Virus record (IMG/VR): IMGVR_UViG_3300035682_000219
Span: 1 to 21,308 of that record
DNA: 21,308 nt
Source of the DNA: a virus
Direction: 5' to 3' (one strand)
The notes under the pieces were generated by a model. That model ran no database searches and had not been told where the DNA came from. It worked only from the letters and a program-made list of their open reading frames with translations. This document shows, piece by piece, positions 6,326 to 14,891 of this stretch (position 1 is the first letter of the stretch; each line of letters starts with the position of its first letter). The position numbers were made by a program, and so were the translations under genes.

Positions 6326-8284
6326 TTAATTGATTTTTATTATTTCACAGTCCGACAATTTGCCGGGCAAAAAGTTATTGATTTTATTTAGATAAAAATA
6401 AGATTGATATTGCTCGAGATAAATAATTTTGAACATGTCCAAAAAATAAATGTCAATCGGTGTGAACCAAATTGATACCGACTTTTTAACTGGATTACTT
6501 ACAGTTGCAATGTACTTCAGATAATTTTCTGCTTTTAGTACTTCCCAATGCAAAGGTGCAAACTGAGCAACAGCAAGCACTGAAGAAAAGAAAGGATAGT
6601 TACCAAGCACTGTGTCTGTCAGCGAGTCATACATTTGTATTTGAGTAGTCGGAGCTGTGGCAAGTACAACAGTCTGCAAAGTATTGTTGTCATTCAGAAC
6701 AAATGTAGGTGGATTGTCTTTGTTGTCTTCTGTGTTTTTGTATGCATGTATTGAAGCTATTTTCTGCCAGTTATCAAACAGCAACCAGTCACCGGAAGCT
6801 TGAATTATGCTGTCCATTTCTGTGCTTTCTTCCTGCAGGTCGTCAATGTCAATTAAGAATGAGCTGTCAGCATATCCGGCTGGCTGCTTATCATCATCAG
6901 TATAAGCATAAGCCATTAAATTCTTTTTTGAAAATGAACCTATTCTGTAGCTTTCTGACTTCTCGCTGTTGAAGACTGCTGTGTAGTTACTTATTCCGGC
7001 AGATCCTGTCAGCAAGTCTTCAATTTTAATGAATGAAATATTGCCTGTGCTGTCTCGCTGATAGATAAGTCCAAACTGCTGCATGATTGCTTTTAAAAAA
7101 TCAATCTGTTTTATCTTTGGCAGCCACTTTTCAAATTCAATTACAGAACCAAATGCAATTGCTTCCCTGCTTGTCTGCCGTATTTCCAAAGAATAATCTG
7201 CAATGTCCAATTGCACTGTGTTAATCGGTCCGCCTGAGTAAAAGCTTGTAAAGAATTCTACTGTGTCGCCCTGTCTTAATAATATTTCACTGACTAAAAC
7301 TGTGTTTCTAATGTATACGCCAAAAGATAATTCAATATTAATTTCTACATCAGAAATAACATCTGAAAATACACCATTTATTTTGAGTTTGAAATTCTGC
7401 TTGTGCAGATAACTTACAGCCAGCGTGCTTTTCAAAGTGAATGCAAATACACCATCTTCCGGTGCTGTGTAAATGTCAGTTGTTAAATTGTAATTTGCTG
7501 AAGCTGTAATATTAGTATTGATATTTATGGCATGTGTTACGGTACCCGGTCCGCCAGAACTTATTGTGACATTTGGTGTCAGTGGATTATTGCCGAAATA
7601 ATAATCAAACGGCGTTGTAATTTCTTTCACCCAATTTCTGCAAGCTGGTACTACTGTGTTTTTGTATTTTGTATTGGTTGAAAAAAAGCTTCCTGAATAT
7701 ACAAGCCCGGCTTCTGCAAATATTCTATCCCAAATTGTCTTGACAAAAACATGCGGAAATTGATAATTTAAATCTACTCTTAAAACATCAGTAGCTGCTT
7801 TAGTAATTCTTCCATCAAGTGTTTCAACTATTGGGTAAATGTATTCAATAGCTCCGGCAAGTGTATTGTTATTTTCCCAAGCAAACTTGTCAAACAAATG
7901 GTCAAGGTCACTCCAGTCAATATCTGTTATGTACTTGTTGCTTATCCGGCTGTACAAATCATAGTTGCCTGCATAAATTAGAAACTCAAATGCGTCTGTT
8001 GTCTCAGTAACAAATGCAACACCATCCTGCAGTATAGGAATACTATTGCTGACTATCTGTGCTGTGCTCCATTTATACGGAAGTGTTGAAGTGTTTCCCG
8101 GTGTATTCAGATGCTTAACAATGATTTTATTGGCAGGTGTTTTCAAAGCTTTAAATCTGTTTGTGAAGTCAGCTTGACGCTTTTGAATATCTGCAATGTC
8201 GTTAATCTGTTTTGTTATTGCAACAACTGCTGAAGCTGTCAGTTCTAACTTACTACCATTGATGTAAACTTCTACTGTGTTCAT
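6326..8284 (-). CDS. Large tail protein, probably tail tip or baseplate
   Basis: The protein has 652 residues with no signal peptide or membrane segment. The N-terminus (VYINGSKLELT, then ITKQINDIADIQKRQADFTNRF near 24-45) resembles a protein I recall next to the tape measure in Flavobacterium and Bacteroides phages. The middle is rich in beta-type sequence with many Asn/Thr (FDYYFGNNPLTPNVTISSGGPG near 225-246), typical of virion structural proteins. It overlaps the upstream gene by the ATGA at 8284-8281 and ends one base before the tape measure start. Position beside the tape measure suggests the distal tail or hub. No enzymatic motif was seen. Confidence 0.6.
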   Translation of the reverse strand: MNTVEVYINGSKLELTASAVVAITKQINDIADIQKRQADFTNRFKALKTPANKIIVKHLNTPGNTSTLPYKWSTAQIVSNSIPILQDGVAFVTETTDAFEFLIYAGNYDLYSRISNKYITDIDWSDLDHLFDKFAWENNNTLAGAIEYIYPIVETLDGRITKAATDVLRVDLNYQFPHVFVKTIWDRIFAEAGLVYSGSFFSTNTKYKNTVVPACRNWVKEITTPFDYYFGNNPLTPNVTISSGGPGTVTHAININTNITASANYNLTTDIYTAPEDGVFAFTLKSTLAVSYLHKQNFKLKINGVFSDVISDVEINIELSFGVYIRNTVLVSEILLRQGDTVEFFTSFYSGGPINTVQLDIADYSLEIRQTSREAIAFGSVIEFEKWLPKIKQIDFLKAIMQQFGLIYQRDSTGNISFIKIEDLLTGSAGISNYTAVFNSEKSESYRIGSFSKKNLMAYAYTDDDKQPAGYADSSFLIDIDDLQEESTEMDSIIQASGDWLLFDNWQKIASIHAYKNTEDNKDNPPTFVLNDNNTLQTVVLATAPTTQIQMYDSLTDTVLGNYPFFSSVLAVAQFAPLHWEVLKAENYLKYIATVSNPVKKSVSIWFTPIDIYFLDMFKIIYLEQYQSYFYLNKINNFLPGKLSDCEIIKIN

Positions 8285-9528
8285 AATGTTTGTGTAAATA
8301 TTTTAGGTAATATGAATTCAAATGAAACAGCATAAATATTTGCAGAACTTTTCTTTGGGTACTGGAAGCCGACTATCTGCGGAAGCTTCAGCCAAACATC
8401 TATGTTTCCATTTGCATAAGCCAGTGTGTCCTTAGGCTTCATGTACAAATAAACAGCAGGTGAAGTTGCAATGTCTGAAACATATTTAAGATAGTCGCTG
8501 TCCAGGTTCTGTGTTGTTACTTGTATTTTTTCTGTTGCTTCAGTTCCGATATTATTTTCATCACTGGCAAAGCTAAGCTCACCATCATTTGTGCTGATAG
8601 TTCCTTTTGACTTTGCATTGAATGTTGTCTTAGTGTCTTTATTAAAAAGCCAATAAGAATATCCACCACAGCTATTCAGCCATTTGATATACACGCCGCA
8701 ATCATCAACAAGCTCATACAGGAAATTGTATATTGAATTCGGTGCGGTGCCATCATCAAACATTGAAGCTATTTGCAGCTTTCCTTTTGTCTGCGGAAAA
8801 GTATTGAATATTGGCACAATGTTCTGGCCGTCACTCAAAATAATACGCTGCACATATTTGTTTGTTCTACTTCCGGCTGTAATTGTTTTATTTTCAAATC
8901 CTATATAAGTGCCTGACGGAGTGAACAGCGTAAACTGTAAATTGTTATTGACTGTTTTTGCAATTACTGATAAGTCTTGCGGATAGCCTTTGAATATTCT
9001 AAGCTTTTGCGTGAAGCCTGTTTTATTTATTCCGGTTGGCATCAATGCGCGGCATGTTTCCAATCCACCCACAGGGCTGCCAAAAATGAAGTCACTTTCA
9101 AAGTAGTACATTGATGAAGCAAACTGGTCATGGTGCTGCCTGACGGCTTTTAAATAATACCCAGTCACGTCTATTTCATCTGTTGTCGTGTCTGTATAAA
9201 TCAGCTTAAGCTTTATGGTTGTAACATTGCAAAGATTAGCATCAAAAATAACTACATCGCTGAGTATATAAGCAACAGTATCATTGAAGTTTCCGAATAA
9301 AGACTTGATAACTTCTTCAACATTGAACTGCGGACCTGCGGAACCGGGCACAAGCTTAGTGAATTTGAGTGTTCCATTGAACCAAATTTCACCTGTGGCA
9401 ATTGTTTTGATTGTGTCTGTGTTCCACTTGAACAGGTTGTTGTTGTATGCTGCTGCAAAGTAAGAAGTCCAGTAAGCAGCGTTAAAATAAACTGATCTTA
9501 CAGACTGCTTTTGAATTGTAACTCCCAT
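8281..9528 (-). CDS. Tail structural protein
   Basis: The 415-residue, Asn/Thr/aromatic-rich, beta-type sequence has no membrane segment. A motif DDCGVYIKWLNSCGGYSYWLF near 283-303 is distinctive and contains a Cys pair. It is encoded between the small connector genes and the two largest tail genes, with an ATGA stop/start overlap to the downstream gene, so it is almost certainly made in step with it. Its position in the tail operon supports a distal-tail or baseplate component. I cannot place it in a named family. Confidence 0.57.
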   Translation of the reverse strand: MGVTIQKQSVRSVYFNAAYWTSYFAAAYNNNLFKWNTDTIKTIATGEIWFNGTLKFTKLVPGSAGPQFNVEEVIKSLFGNFNDTVAYILSDVVIFDANLCNVTTIKLKLIYTDTTTDEIDVTGYYLKAVRQHHDQFASSMYYFESDFIFGSPVGGLETCRALMPTGINKTGFTQKLRIFKGYPQDLSVIAKTVNNNLQFTLFTPSGTYIGFENKTITAGSRTNKYVQRIILSDGQNIVPIFNTFPQTKGKLQIASMFDDGTAPNSIYNFLYELVDDCGVYIKWLNSCGGYSYWLFNKDTKTTFNAKSKGTISTNDGELSFASDENNIGTEATEKIQVTTQNLDSDYLKYVSDIATSPAVYLYMKPKDTLAYANGNIDVWLKLPQIVGFQYPKKSSANIYAVSFEFILPKIFTQTL

Positions 9529-9531
9529 GAT

Positions 9532-9825
9532 TTATTTATTTATTTCTGTTTCTAATTTATCCGGCAATGCTGTTGCACCATTTTCAACCATGAAGTCCTT
9601 AATAGCTGCAAGCTGTGCAGGTGATAACGACTTCAGCTTGTTGTTTCTTTTTTCTTTTGGTGTGTCTTCACGGAAGAACTTAAAAAGTATTCTGTCCGGC
9701 TGTGTAGAATAATTAATATCAACTGCTGTTGCATCTGATTGCGCTGCTTCTGTCAAGAGTGCTTTCAAATCTTTAATGCTGATTGATCTGTTGACTGGCA
9801 TTTCTGCTGTGTAAGTTTTTTCCAT
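9532..9825 (-). CDS. Small tail-module protein of unknown function
   Basis: The 97-residue acidic/basic mixed protein has no recognised domain. The C-terminal half (SPAQLAAIKDFMVENGA) is predicted helical and the N-terminal half mixed. It lies three bases before the 415-residue tail gene and one base after the preceding gene, so it belongs to the same operon. A tail assembly chaperone is possible from its place upstream of the tape measure, but no frameshift extension was found. Confidence 0.5.
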   Translation of the reverse strand: MEKTYTAEMPVNRSISIKDLKALLTEAAQSDATAVDINYSTQPDRILFKFFREDTPKEKRNNKLKSLSPAQLAAIKDFMVENGATALPDKLETEINK

Positions 9826-9826
9826 G

Positions 9827-10285
9827 TTATGCTGTTTTTAATATTTCGAATACTTGTGAAGTGAATTGTATTACATTGATAAATTTAAGTCTGTTGACAA
9901 GTTCATCAATACGTGCTTCAGTAATTACATTGCTTATGACACCGCCCTTATTAAACTTGTTCGGCACTTTAATTCCCTCGCGGAATATTTTACGCTGAAT
10001 AAGAAAAGCCAGTGAACTTTTTGGAATGTTTGAAACAATTTTCTTTTTATCAATCCAGTCTTCAATAGCTTTGCGTGGCGGCCACGTTCCGGCAAGCCTG
10101 CCGTTCTCCATCTGAAAAGAATATCTTGCACCAAACATGATTGCACGCTTGTCTGTGTTGAATGGCGTAAGACTGTCTGCAAAACCTCCGGAGCTTTTTA
10201 GTCCCAGCCTGTTGTATTCTGCTATGAGGTCAGCTTTCAGTCTTACCATCCATTCATTAATTATTTCTGTCTGTGTTACCGGCAT
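9827..10285 (-). CDS. Head-tail joining / tail completion protein (HK97 gp10-like, tentative)
   Basis: The protein has 152 residues. The core NGRLAGTWPPRKAIEDWIDKK (about 61-81) followed by SSLAFLIQRKIFREGIKVPN (about 90-109) matches the pattern of gp10-like or gpS-like virion morphogenesis proteins, in which a PP-x-IxxW segment precedes a helix with AxxIxRKI-xxxG. Such proteins complete the tail and join it to the head. It starts at ATG 10285, sharing a base with the stop of the upstream membrane protein gene (TAATG). The assignment is by motif recollection without a search. Confidence 0.6.
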   Translation of the reverse strand: MPVTQTEIINEWMVRLKADLIAEYNRLGLKSSGGFADSLTPFNTDKRAIMFGARYSFQMENGRLAGTWPPRKAIEDWIDKKKIVSNIPKSSLAFLIQRKIFREGIKVPNKFNKGGVISNVITEARIDELVNRLKFINVIQFTSQVFEILKTA

Positions 10286-10584
10286 TAAATTAATTCTTGT
10301 TTTATTATTGTAATGTTTCCATCGTCATTGCTCAGCTTGTATGTTTCACCTTTTACAAGGTTATCGTCAAACTCAGTTTTTGGTGCAGCGATTTTTATTT
10401 TTGTACTGCCGGAAATAAAAAGCAAGCAGTCATTTTTTCGCATCATGAACACAGCGCTTATTTCTTTTTTTACCAGTTCAATCTGTTCTGACTGCTGAAT
10501 AATTTGGGTGCCAAGTGTGTGATAGTATGCAATTACTATTGGAATTAAGCACAGTATAATTGCTATTAAAAGTCCTGTTGTCAT
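10285..10584 (-). CDS. Small membrane-anchored protein in the tail module
   Basis: The first 20 residues (TGLLIAIILCLIPIVIAYY at 3-21) form one clear transmembrane helix preceded by only two residues. A short helix (QIIQQSEQIELVKKEI) and a soluble, possibly beta, domain of about 60 residues follow. No lipobox or cell-wall motif is seen. The gene shares its stop/start bases with both neighbours (ATGA upstream, TAATG downstream), so it is translationally coupled within the tail operon. It could be an accessory virion protein, an infection-stage membrane protein or a spanin-like component, but nothing in the sequence decides. Confidence 0.55.
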   Translation of the reverse strand: MTTGLLIAIILCLIPIVIAYYHTLGTQIIQQSEQIELVKKEISAVFMMRKNDCLLFISGSTKIKIAAPKTEFDDNLVKGETYKLSNDDGNITIIKQELI

Positions 10585-11045
10585 ATCAAATCTTGTTTAA
10601 TGGTGAATGTCAAATAAAGTCCGTCAAGCGGAAAGTCAAATTGTGGAATGTTCATGACTTCTTTCATGCTGACATTTGACAGCGTTAAAGTATCATCACA
10701 GGTGAAAGCCTGCATCAGCCTGTCAACTGTCTTCTGATCATACAGCGGCTTGATAGTAGTTGTCCACTTTTCAAGATAGTAGTCTTCACCATTTTCGCCC
10801 GGTGTTCCGCCGTCAATGTCTCCCTTTGTGCAGATGAACATTGCAACATCCCAAGTATATGACACAGGCTTGTTGTATTCATTCAGGAATGGCTTGCAGT
10901 CTACAGGAAGAAGCCACAGGCAGTATTTGCTGTCTGCTGTCTCAGTTCCTTTGCCGTCATACAAGTTCAGCGCCGGAGCTGTGCCATAGCGGAAATACAT
11001 GTCAAGCATCTGTGTTGCTATCGTTTCAATTGTTTGAACTATCAT
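10581..11045 (-). CDS. Unknown protein, possible tail terminator/completion factor
   Basis: The protein has 154 residues with no membrane segment. It contains YCLWLLPVDCKPFLNEYNKPVSYTWDVAMFICTKG (41-75), an alternating hydrophobic stretch suggestive of beta strands, as in the mixed fold of tail-terminator proteins. That is inference from position between terminase and tail genes and from size. It overlaps the upstream and downstream genes by ATGA junctions at 11045 and 10584. No family was recognised. Confidence 0.5.
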   Translation of the reverse strand: MIVQTIETIATQMLDMYFRYGTAPALNLYDGKGTETADSKYCLWLLPVDCKPFLNEYNKPVSYTWDVAMFICTKGDIDGGTPGENGEDYYLEKWTTTIKPLYDQKTVDRLMQAFTCDDTLTLSNVSMKEVMNIPQFDFPLDGLYLTFTIKQDLI

Positions 11046-11602
11046 TCTTTTTTGCTTTTGATTTTTTGTAAACTTTTTTGTATTTCAGCTTTAGTCTTAT
11101 CCAGTTGCAGCTTTGTAAATATCCGCTTGTAAGGAAGTTCAATGATCTGTGTGTGCTGAAGAATATTTCCACCACTTAAAGTGTCAACTGTTGCAATCCT
11201 GCCGAATTTAATCATCTTGTCAATTCCTGCTTCCAGTTCGTCGCTGTCCGCTTCATAGCCCAGGATTAAATTTTCACGCTCAATCAATAAGCTGTATTTG
11301 CTGTGGACATAATTGAAAGCTTTATAGAATTCTATTATTCCTACCTGTTCAATCTGGTATGTATCTAAGCTGAAGCACACAGCAACAATGTCAATTTTAT
11401 TTTCGGGCCGGGCAGATAACTTCTTAAATAAGTTTTCAATAGTGATTATGTTTTTGAATGGTTGCTGCTCAAGTGTTGGCATTGTTTTATTCAGCAGACT
11501 GTCAGAAGCTGTCAAGTTCTTCAGCAGGTGCATGTACATAGGATAGTCAACTGGCAAGTGCTCAGTCAAAAATCTTTTTATGTCATAATTATAAACGTCC
11601 AT
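11042..11602 (-). CDS. Conserved phage protein of unknown function after terminase
   Basis: The protein has 186 residues, with a helical N-terminus (IKRFLTEHLPVDYPMYMHLLKNL), a middle YNYVHSK-like aromatic segment near 105-120, and a basic C-terminal coiled coil (LDKTKAEIQKSLQKIKSKKE). The segment IDKMIKFGRIATVDTLSGGNILQHTQIIELPYKRIFTKL is one I recall in Bacteroides prophages in the tail region, without assigned function. It begins 14 bases inside the large terminase end. In many phages this slot holds the portal, but this protein is far too short for a portal. Confidence 0.5.
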   Translation of the reverse strand: MDVYNYDIKRFLTEHLPVDYPMYMHLLKNLTASDSLLNKTMPTLEQQPFKNIITIENLFKKLSARPENKIDIVAVCFSLDTYQIEQVGIIEFYKAFNYVHSKYSLLIERENLILGYEADSDELEAGIDKMIKFGRIATVDTLSGGNILQHTQIIELPYKRIFTKLQLDKTKAEIQKSLQKIKSKKE

Positions 11603-12764
11603 TGTATCTTGTCTTATTTGTATTCACTTTGCTTGCCATGTACGAAACACCGTATCTGATTGCATCCATGCTGTGGTTGTTATCGTCAACAGGTTCGTCA
11701 ATAAACTTGCCTGCTTTCTTATCGTACACGCGGACATAGTTTTTTATTTCATTTCTTGTATTGCTACTGTTTACTGTCAAATGTATTTTGTACTTCTGTA
11801 CTGCTTCAATCCCGGATATAACAGAACCTTTTCCCTTTTCAACAGCTACTGCGTTATATCCCATCTGGACAAGTTCCTTAATACTTTCGGGCCGGGCATT
11901 GTCACAGACAAGCTTTACACTTTTGTCTATGCTGATAGTCCTGTCCATTTCAGCAACTGTCTTAAAGCTTTCATAGAATATTTCTTCAACAAACAACTGA
12001 TCATTCCAGGCACGCAAATGGTTCAACGACATTGGATCTGTGAAGCCAAAGTCAAGCGCATACACCTGCTTGTCGAATATGAACGGCATATCCTGTATTA
12101 ATTCATAGTTAGGATAGATTAGTCCGTCAAGCTTTCCAGTGCGTCCAAGACCATAGATTGAATACTTACGTGGATTTTTGAACTGCCAGCTCATTATGTC
12201 TGCAAGTATTTCAGCAGGCACAAATGGATTGTGTGTGTAATTTGAATAATAAGTCACGCAGCGTTCATCTGTTTTAATATGGTCATGGTACCAGTATTCT
12301 GTGTCAGGGTTCCAGTCAAAAAATATCTGCTTTCTGGTCCGGCTGATTAGTTGTTCGGCAATTGTGTAGTTGATACCGTTTGACTCATTAATGAATAAGT
12401 AGTCACGCTTTCCATTCTTCGCATCCTGCCAGTCGCTAAAACTTGCAAACTCAATTATGCTTCCATTGGGTAGCTTGTAAATTCTGTCTTGACTTTTGAA
12501 GTCATTGAACCACCACCGAAAGTCTTCATGCATGCTTTCCAAGATTGTTGTCTGAAAGTCACGCAGTGAACCTTTTTTTAAGTTAGGAATATCCTGTCCC
12601 ACGACTGTGATAATACACTTTTCACTTATAGCAATATGACAAAGAACTTGTAAAACACTTATTGTCTTACTGGAAGATGTGCCGCCTTGATTACCGACAA
12701 AGCGCTTTTTTGCTTGTATATTCCAGTAGAAAACATCTGTATAAGTATTGAATAATTGTACCAC
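11589..12764 (-). CDS. terL: Terminase large subunit
   Basis: The ATPase/nuclease motor that packages DNA into proheads. It has 391 residues. Walker A is GGTSSSKT (27-34, Lys33). Walker B is DYLFINE (121-127) with the catalytic Glu127. Asp218 in ALDFGF, Asp268 in VCDNARPES and Asp357 in NNHSMDAIRYG are the three nuclease acids, so both activities look intact. It resembles PBSX/Terminase_3-type large subunits. The start is GTG at 12764: an ATG two bases upstream is out of frame, and a stop follows upstream. It lies five bases after the small terminase stop. Confidence 0.92.
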   Translation of the reverse strand: MVQLFNTYTDVFYWNIQAKKRFVGNQGGTSSSKTISVLQVLCHIAISEKCIITVVGQDIPNLKKGSLRDFQTTILESMHEDFRWWFNDFKSQDRIYKLPNGSIIEFASFSDWQDAKNGKRDYLFINESNGINYTIAEQLISRTRKQIFFDWNPDTEYWYHDHIKTDERCVTYYSNYTHNPFVPAEILADIMSWQFKNPRKYSIYGLGRTGKLDGLIYPNYELIQDMPFIFDKQVYALDFGFTDPMSLNHLRAWNDQLFVEEIFYESFKTVAEMDRTISIDKSVKLVCDNARPESIKELVQMGYNAVAVEKGKGSVISGIEAVQKYKIHLTVNSSNTRNEIKNYVRVYDKKAGKFIDEPVDDNNHSMDAIRYGVSYMASKVNTNKTRYNGRL

Positions 12765-12768
12765 ATTT

Positions 12769-13266
12769 TTATCCTTTTATAGCTTCTTCACTTGTCACAG
12801 GTTCGTGCAATGCATGTCCATTGACAATTATAGTTGCGCTTTGAGTAGGGAAGTCTTTCCCGTTGGTTGTTACATCCACTTTTTTAGCCGGGTAATGATT
12901 TTCAAGCTTGCTCAGAAAGTCACAAGCTTTCAGTCTGTCGCTGTCAGTTGGAATAAGAATTTCAGTTCCGACCTGCCGACCGCCGCCTCTGGCAATAGTA
13001 CTGGCAATAGTCAAAAGTTCCTCGCGGCTCAATACGGCTTGTTTGGCACGCCCTTTTTCAAGGTCAGTCGTTTGGTCAGCAATCTCTTTTCGTCTCGCCA
13101 CGAGTGTCCTGAGGTGTGCTGTGTTGGCTTCTTTCCAGTGTCGGTCAAACGTTCTTACACTAATTTGCCATTTTTTGACAATTTTTGCCAAACAGGGTGC
13201 CCGTTCTGTGCCTGTTTCCAAGTCCAGAAGTATTTCACTGATTATATTTTGCTTGTTAGGCTTCAT
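12769..13266 (-). CDS. terS: Terminase small subunit
   Basis: The protein has 165 residues and lies immediately upstream of the large terminase. The N-terminus holds a helix-turn-helix (CLAKIVKKWQISVRTFDRHWKEA, 25-47) of the type that recognises packaging DNA. The centre (TTDLEKGRAKQAVLSREELLTIASTIA, 65-91) resembles the oligomerisation helices of small terminases of Bacteroidetes phages. The C-terminus is flexible. It starts with ATG, overlapping the methyltransferase end by 11 bases. It binds the pac or cos site and hands DNA to the large subunit. Confidence 0.82.
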   Translation of the reverse strand: MKPNKQNIISEILLDLETGTERAPCLAKIVKKWQISVRTFDRHWKEANTAHLRTLVARRKEIADQTTDLEKGRAKQAVLSREELLTIASTIARGGGRQVGTEILIPTDSDRLKACDFLSKLENHYPAKKVDVTTNGKDFPTQSATIIVNGHALHEPVTSEEAIKG

Positions 13267-14308
13267 TCGGGAACCATTGCAATTTTATCTGGTTGGCAAT
13301 TTGTGCTGTCATAACTGGCGGAACTGACATTCCAATTAAGTACTTAGGATTAATGTCAAGGAAGTTGTAGTCCATTGGATAACTTCCGCCAAGCTTCCAT
13401 TCATTGTCGTTTGTATATACCGGCATGTCAGCCCTGGAATAATGGTTCGAAGTTCCGGCTGTACTGGTCAGCGTAGGCATGCAGTCATTCATGTTTAATT
13501 TAAAACTACTGAAGCGTGAACCTGTAGGATGTGCATCTGAAAGTGATCTGCCCTCTTTTACTTTCTTCCACAGATCAAAGTAAACTTTTGTCATGCTTCT
13601 GTGCGGTTCGTCTTTTGTTACTGCTGCAATATGTTTGAAGTAGATAGGCTTTTCATTGAATTCCAGTTTGAGCTTAGGGAAGTTTAATTCTTTCAGATGT
13701 CCAATAAAGAACACGCGTTCTCTTTTCTGTGGCACTCCCATTGTTGCAGCATTCAGGCAGAAGACTTGCACAGTATATCCTGCTTCAGTCATTTTCTTTA
13801 CTATGTTTTTGGAATAGGTTTTTGCATTGCCCTGGATGATACCTTTTACATTTTCCAGTAAGAATGTTTTAGGCTTCAGCTTTATGATTGTATCACAGTA
13901 GACAAATACTAAGTCGTCAAGTGTTTGCTTTTCCTGTCCCTCACTGAATTTCTTTTGTACGCCCCAATACTTTTCTCTTGCTCCGGCCATTGAAAATGTA
14001 CTGCAGGGCGGACTTCCGTCAAGCAAGTCCAGGTTGAAAAGTTCTTCCGGCAGGTCTTCCATTTTATTGAATTCCCGGATGTCGGCGTTGTACAAGAATT
14101 TAGGATTGTGATTTGTAGCGTATATCTTTGCCACTTGCGGATCTATTTCCACGCCGCCCAGATGTGTGAAGCCTGCAAGCTTATATCCCATTGTTGAACC
14201 ACCACCGCAGACAAATGTTCCAAAGACTTTTAAATTGTTCTTAGGTATTCCATTGGCCGGGTAGCCGTCAGACAAATTCCAGTTGTAAGGAAATAAGTGA
14301 CTACTCAT
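13256..14308 (-). CDS. DNA cytosine-C5 methyltransferase
   Basis: The protein has 350 residues with the usual order of motifs: I (VFGTFVCGGGSTMGYKLAGF, 28-47) for AdoMet, IV (DGSPPCSTFS, catalytic Cys102), VI (ENV, 152-154) and VIII (QKRERVFFIG, 194-203). The target-recognition region carries PTLTSTAGTSNHY at 278-290, and the C-terminal GMSVPPVMTAQIANQIKLQ corresponds to motifs IX-X. All catalytic residues are present, so it should be active. No restriction partner is visible, so it is an orphan enzyme, likely used to protect phage DNA or mark it for packaging. It is encoded directly upstream of the terminase genes. The target sequence cannot be read from the protein. Confidence 0.9.
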   Translation of the reverse strand: MSSHLFPYNWNLSDGYPANGIPKNNLKVFGTFVCGGGSTMGYKLAGFTHLGGVEIDPQVAKIYATNHNPKFLYNADIREFNKMEDLPEELFNLDLLDGSPPCSTFSMAGAREKYWGVQKKFSEGQEKQTLDDLVFVYCDTIIKLKPKTFLLENVKGIIQGNAKTYSKNIVKKMTEAGYTVQVFCLNAATMGVPQKRERVFFIGHLKELNFPKLKLEFNEKPIYFKHIAAVTKDEPHRSMTKVYFDLWKKVKEGRSLSDAHPTGSRFSSFKLNMNDCMPTLTSTAGTSNHYSRADMPVYTNDNEWKLGGSYPMDYNFLDINPKYLIGMSVPPVMTAQIANQIKLQWFPNEA

Positions 14309-14873
14309 TGAATAAGAATTTAATAAGTGCTTCTTCTGCTGTCAGGTTCAATTCTGCCAGTCTTTCTTTTATCCGGTCATACTGATCTTCTGTATAATCC
14401 AGTTTTAAAAACATGCGGCCTGAGAAGTCGCCTGTGTCAATTTCTTTATTTTTGCCTGAGTAGGATTTTGACTCGATAACATCGACACCCAATTCCTGAG
14501 GGTCTATGTTGAATTGTTCTACAAGTTCATTGATTATCTGTGTGTCAAAGTCAATGTTCTTTTTTGCTGTGGTATTGGCCAGAATACTTGCGTCATAGAA
14601 TTCCTTTGTGTCGCTTTGTATGTCGGTCCGCTTGATAATTACAGGCCGGGTGCCGTCTGTCTCAATTACAATAGGTTCTGTCTTGAAGCTTTTTGTCATG
14701 ACTTCACTTCGCGCATTGCCGGAAATAATTTTGTTGTCAGCGCTTACAGTTATGCTTTCGATAACTCCGACCTTATTGACGGAGTGCTGCAAAAGTTCCA
14801 TCCCTTCCAGGGTGTGCCTGTTATGGTTTTTATCGTCTGGAATTAAATGACTAAGCTTAAATTTTTTGGACAT
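14301..14873 (-). CDS. ParB/Srx-fold protein (ParB N-terminal-like)
   Basis: The 190-residue protein begins with the ParB/Srx fold: IPDDKNHNRHTLEGMELLQHS (11-31), GVIESITVSADNKIISGNARSEVM (36-59). The SGNAR element (51-55) replaces the GERRYRA of chromosome-partition ParB. There is no HTH or dimer domain of classical ParB. The rest is helical, ending LNLTAEEALIKFLFNE. It is the first gene of the packaging/tail operon, overlaps the methyltransferase start by 8 bases, and sits about 21 bases from the predicted transcription start. Such proteins often accompany phage DNA methyltransferases and may process or bind DNA. Confidence 0.78.
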   Translation of the reverse strand: MSKKFKLSHLIPDDKNHNRHTLEGMELLQHSVNKVGVIESITVSADNKIISGNARSEVMTKSFKTEPIVIETDGTRPVIIKRTDIQSDTKEFYDASILANTTAKKNIDFDTQIINELVEQFNIDPQELGVDVIESKSYSGKNKEIDTGDFSGRMFLKLDYTEDQYDRIKERLAELNLTAEEALIKFLFNE

Positions 14874-14891
14874 ATTACTTGAATTGTTTAA

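Noticed and set aside
11402-11898. 13-base direct repeat TTCGGGCCGGGCA at 11402-11414 and 11886-11898
   Set aside because: Both copies encode the tripeptide ARPE in the 186-residue protein and large terminase, so shared codons explain the match.
12748-13327. Long plus-strand frames opposite the small terminase and methyltransferase end
   Set aside because: They are antisense to well-supported genes, start without leaders, and encode Cys/Phe/Ser-rich sequences typical of reading the wrong strand.
13630-13637. TATGTTTG on the plus strand followed by AAGTAG, similar to the promoter elements
   Set aside because: It lies inside the methyltransferase coding sequence (encoding YFKHI on the other strand), has no gene downstream on the plus strand, and is expected by chance.
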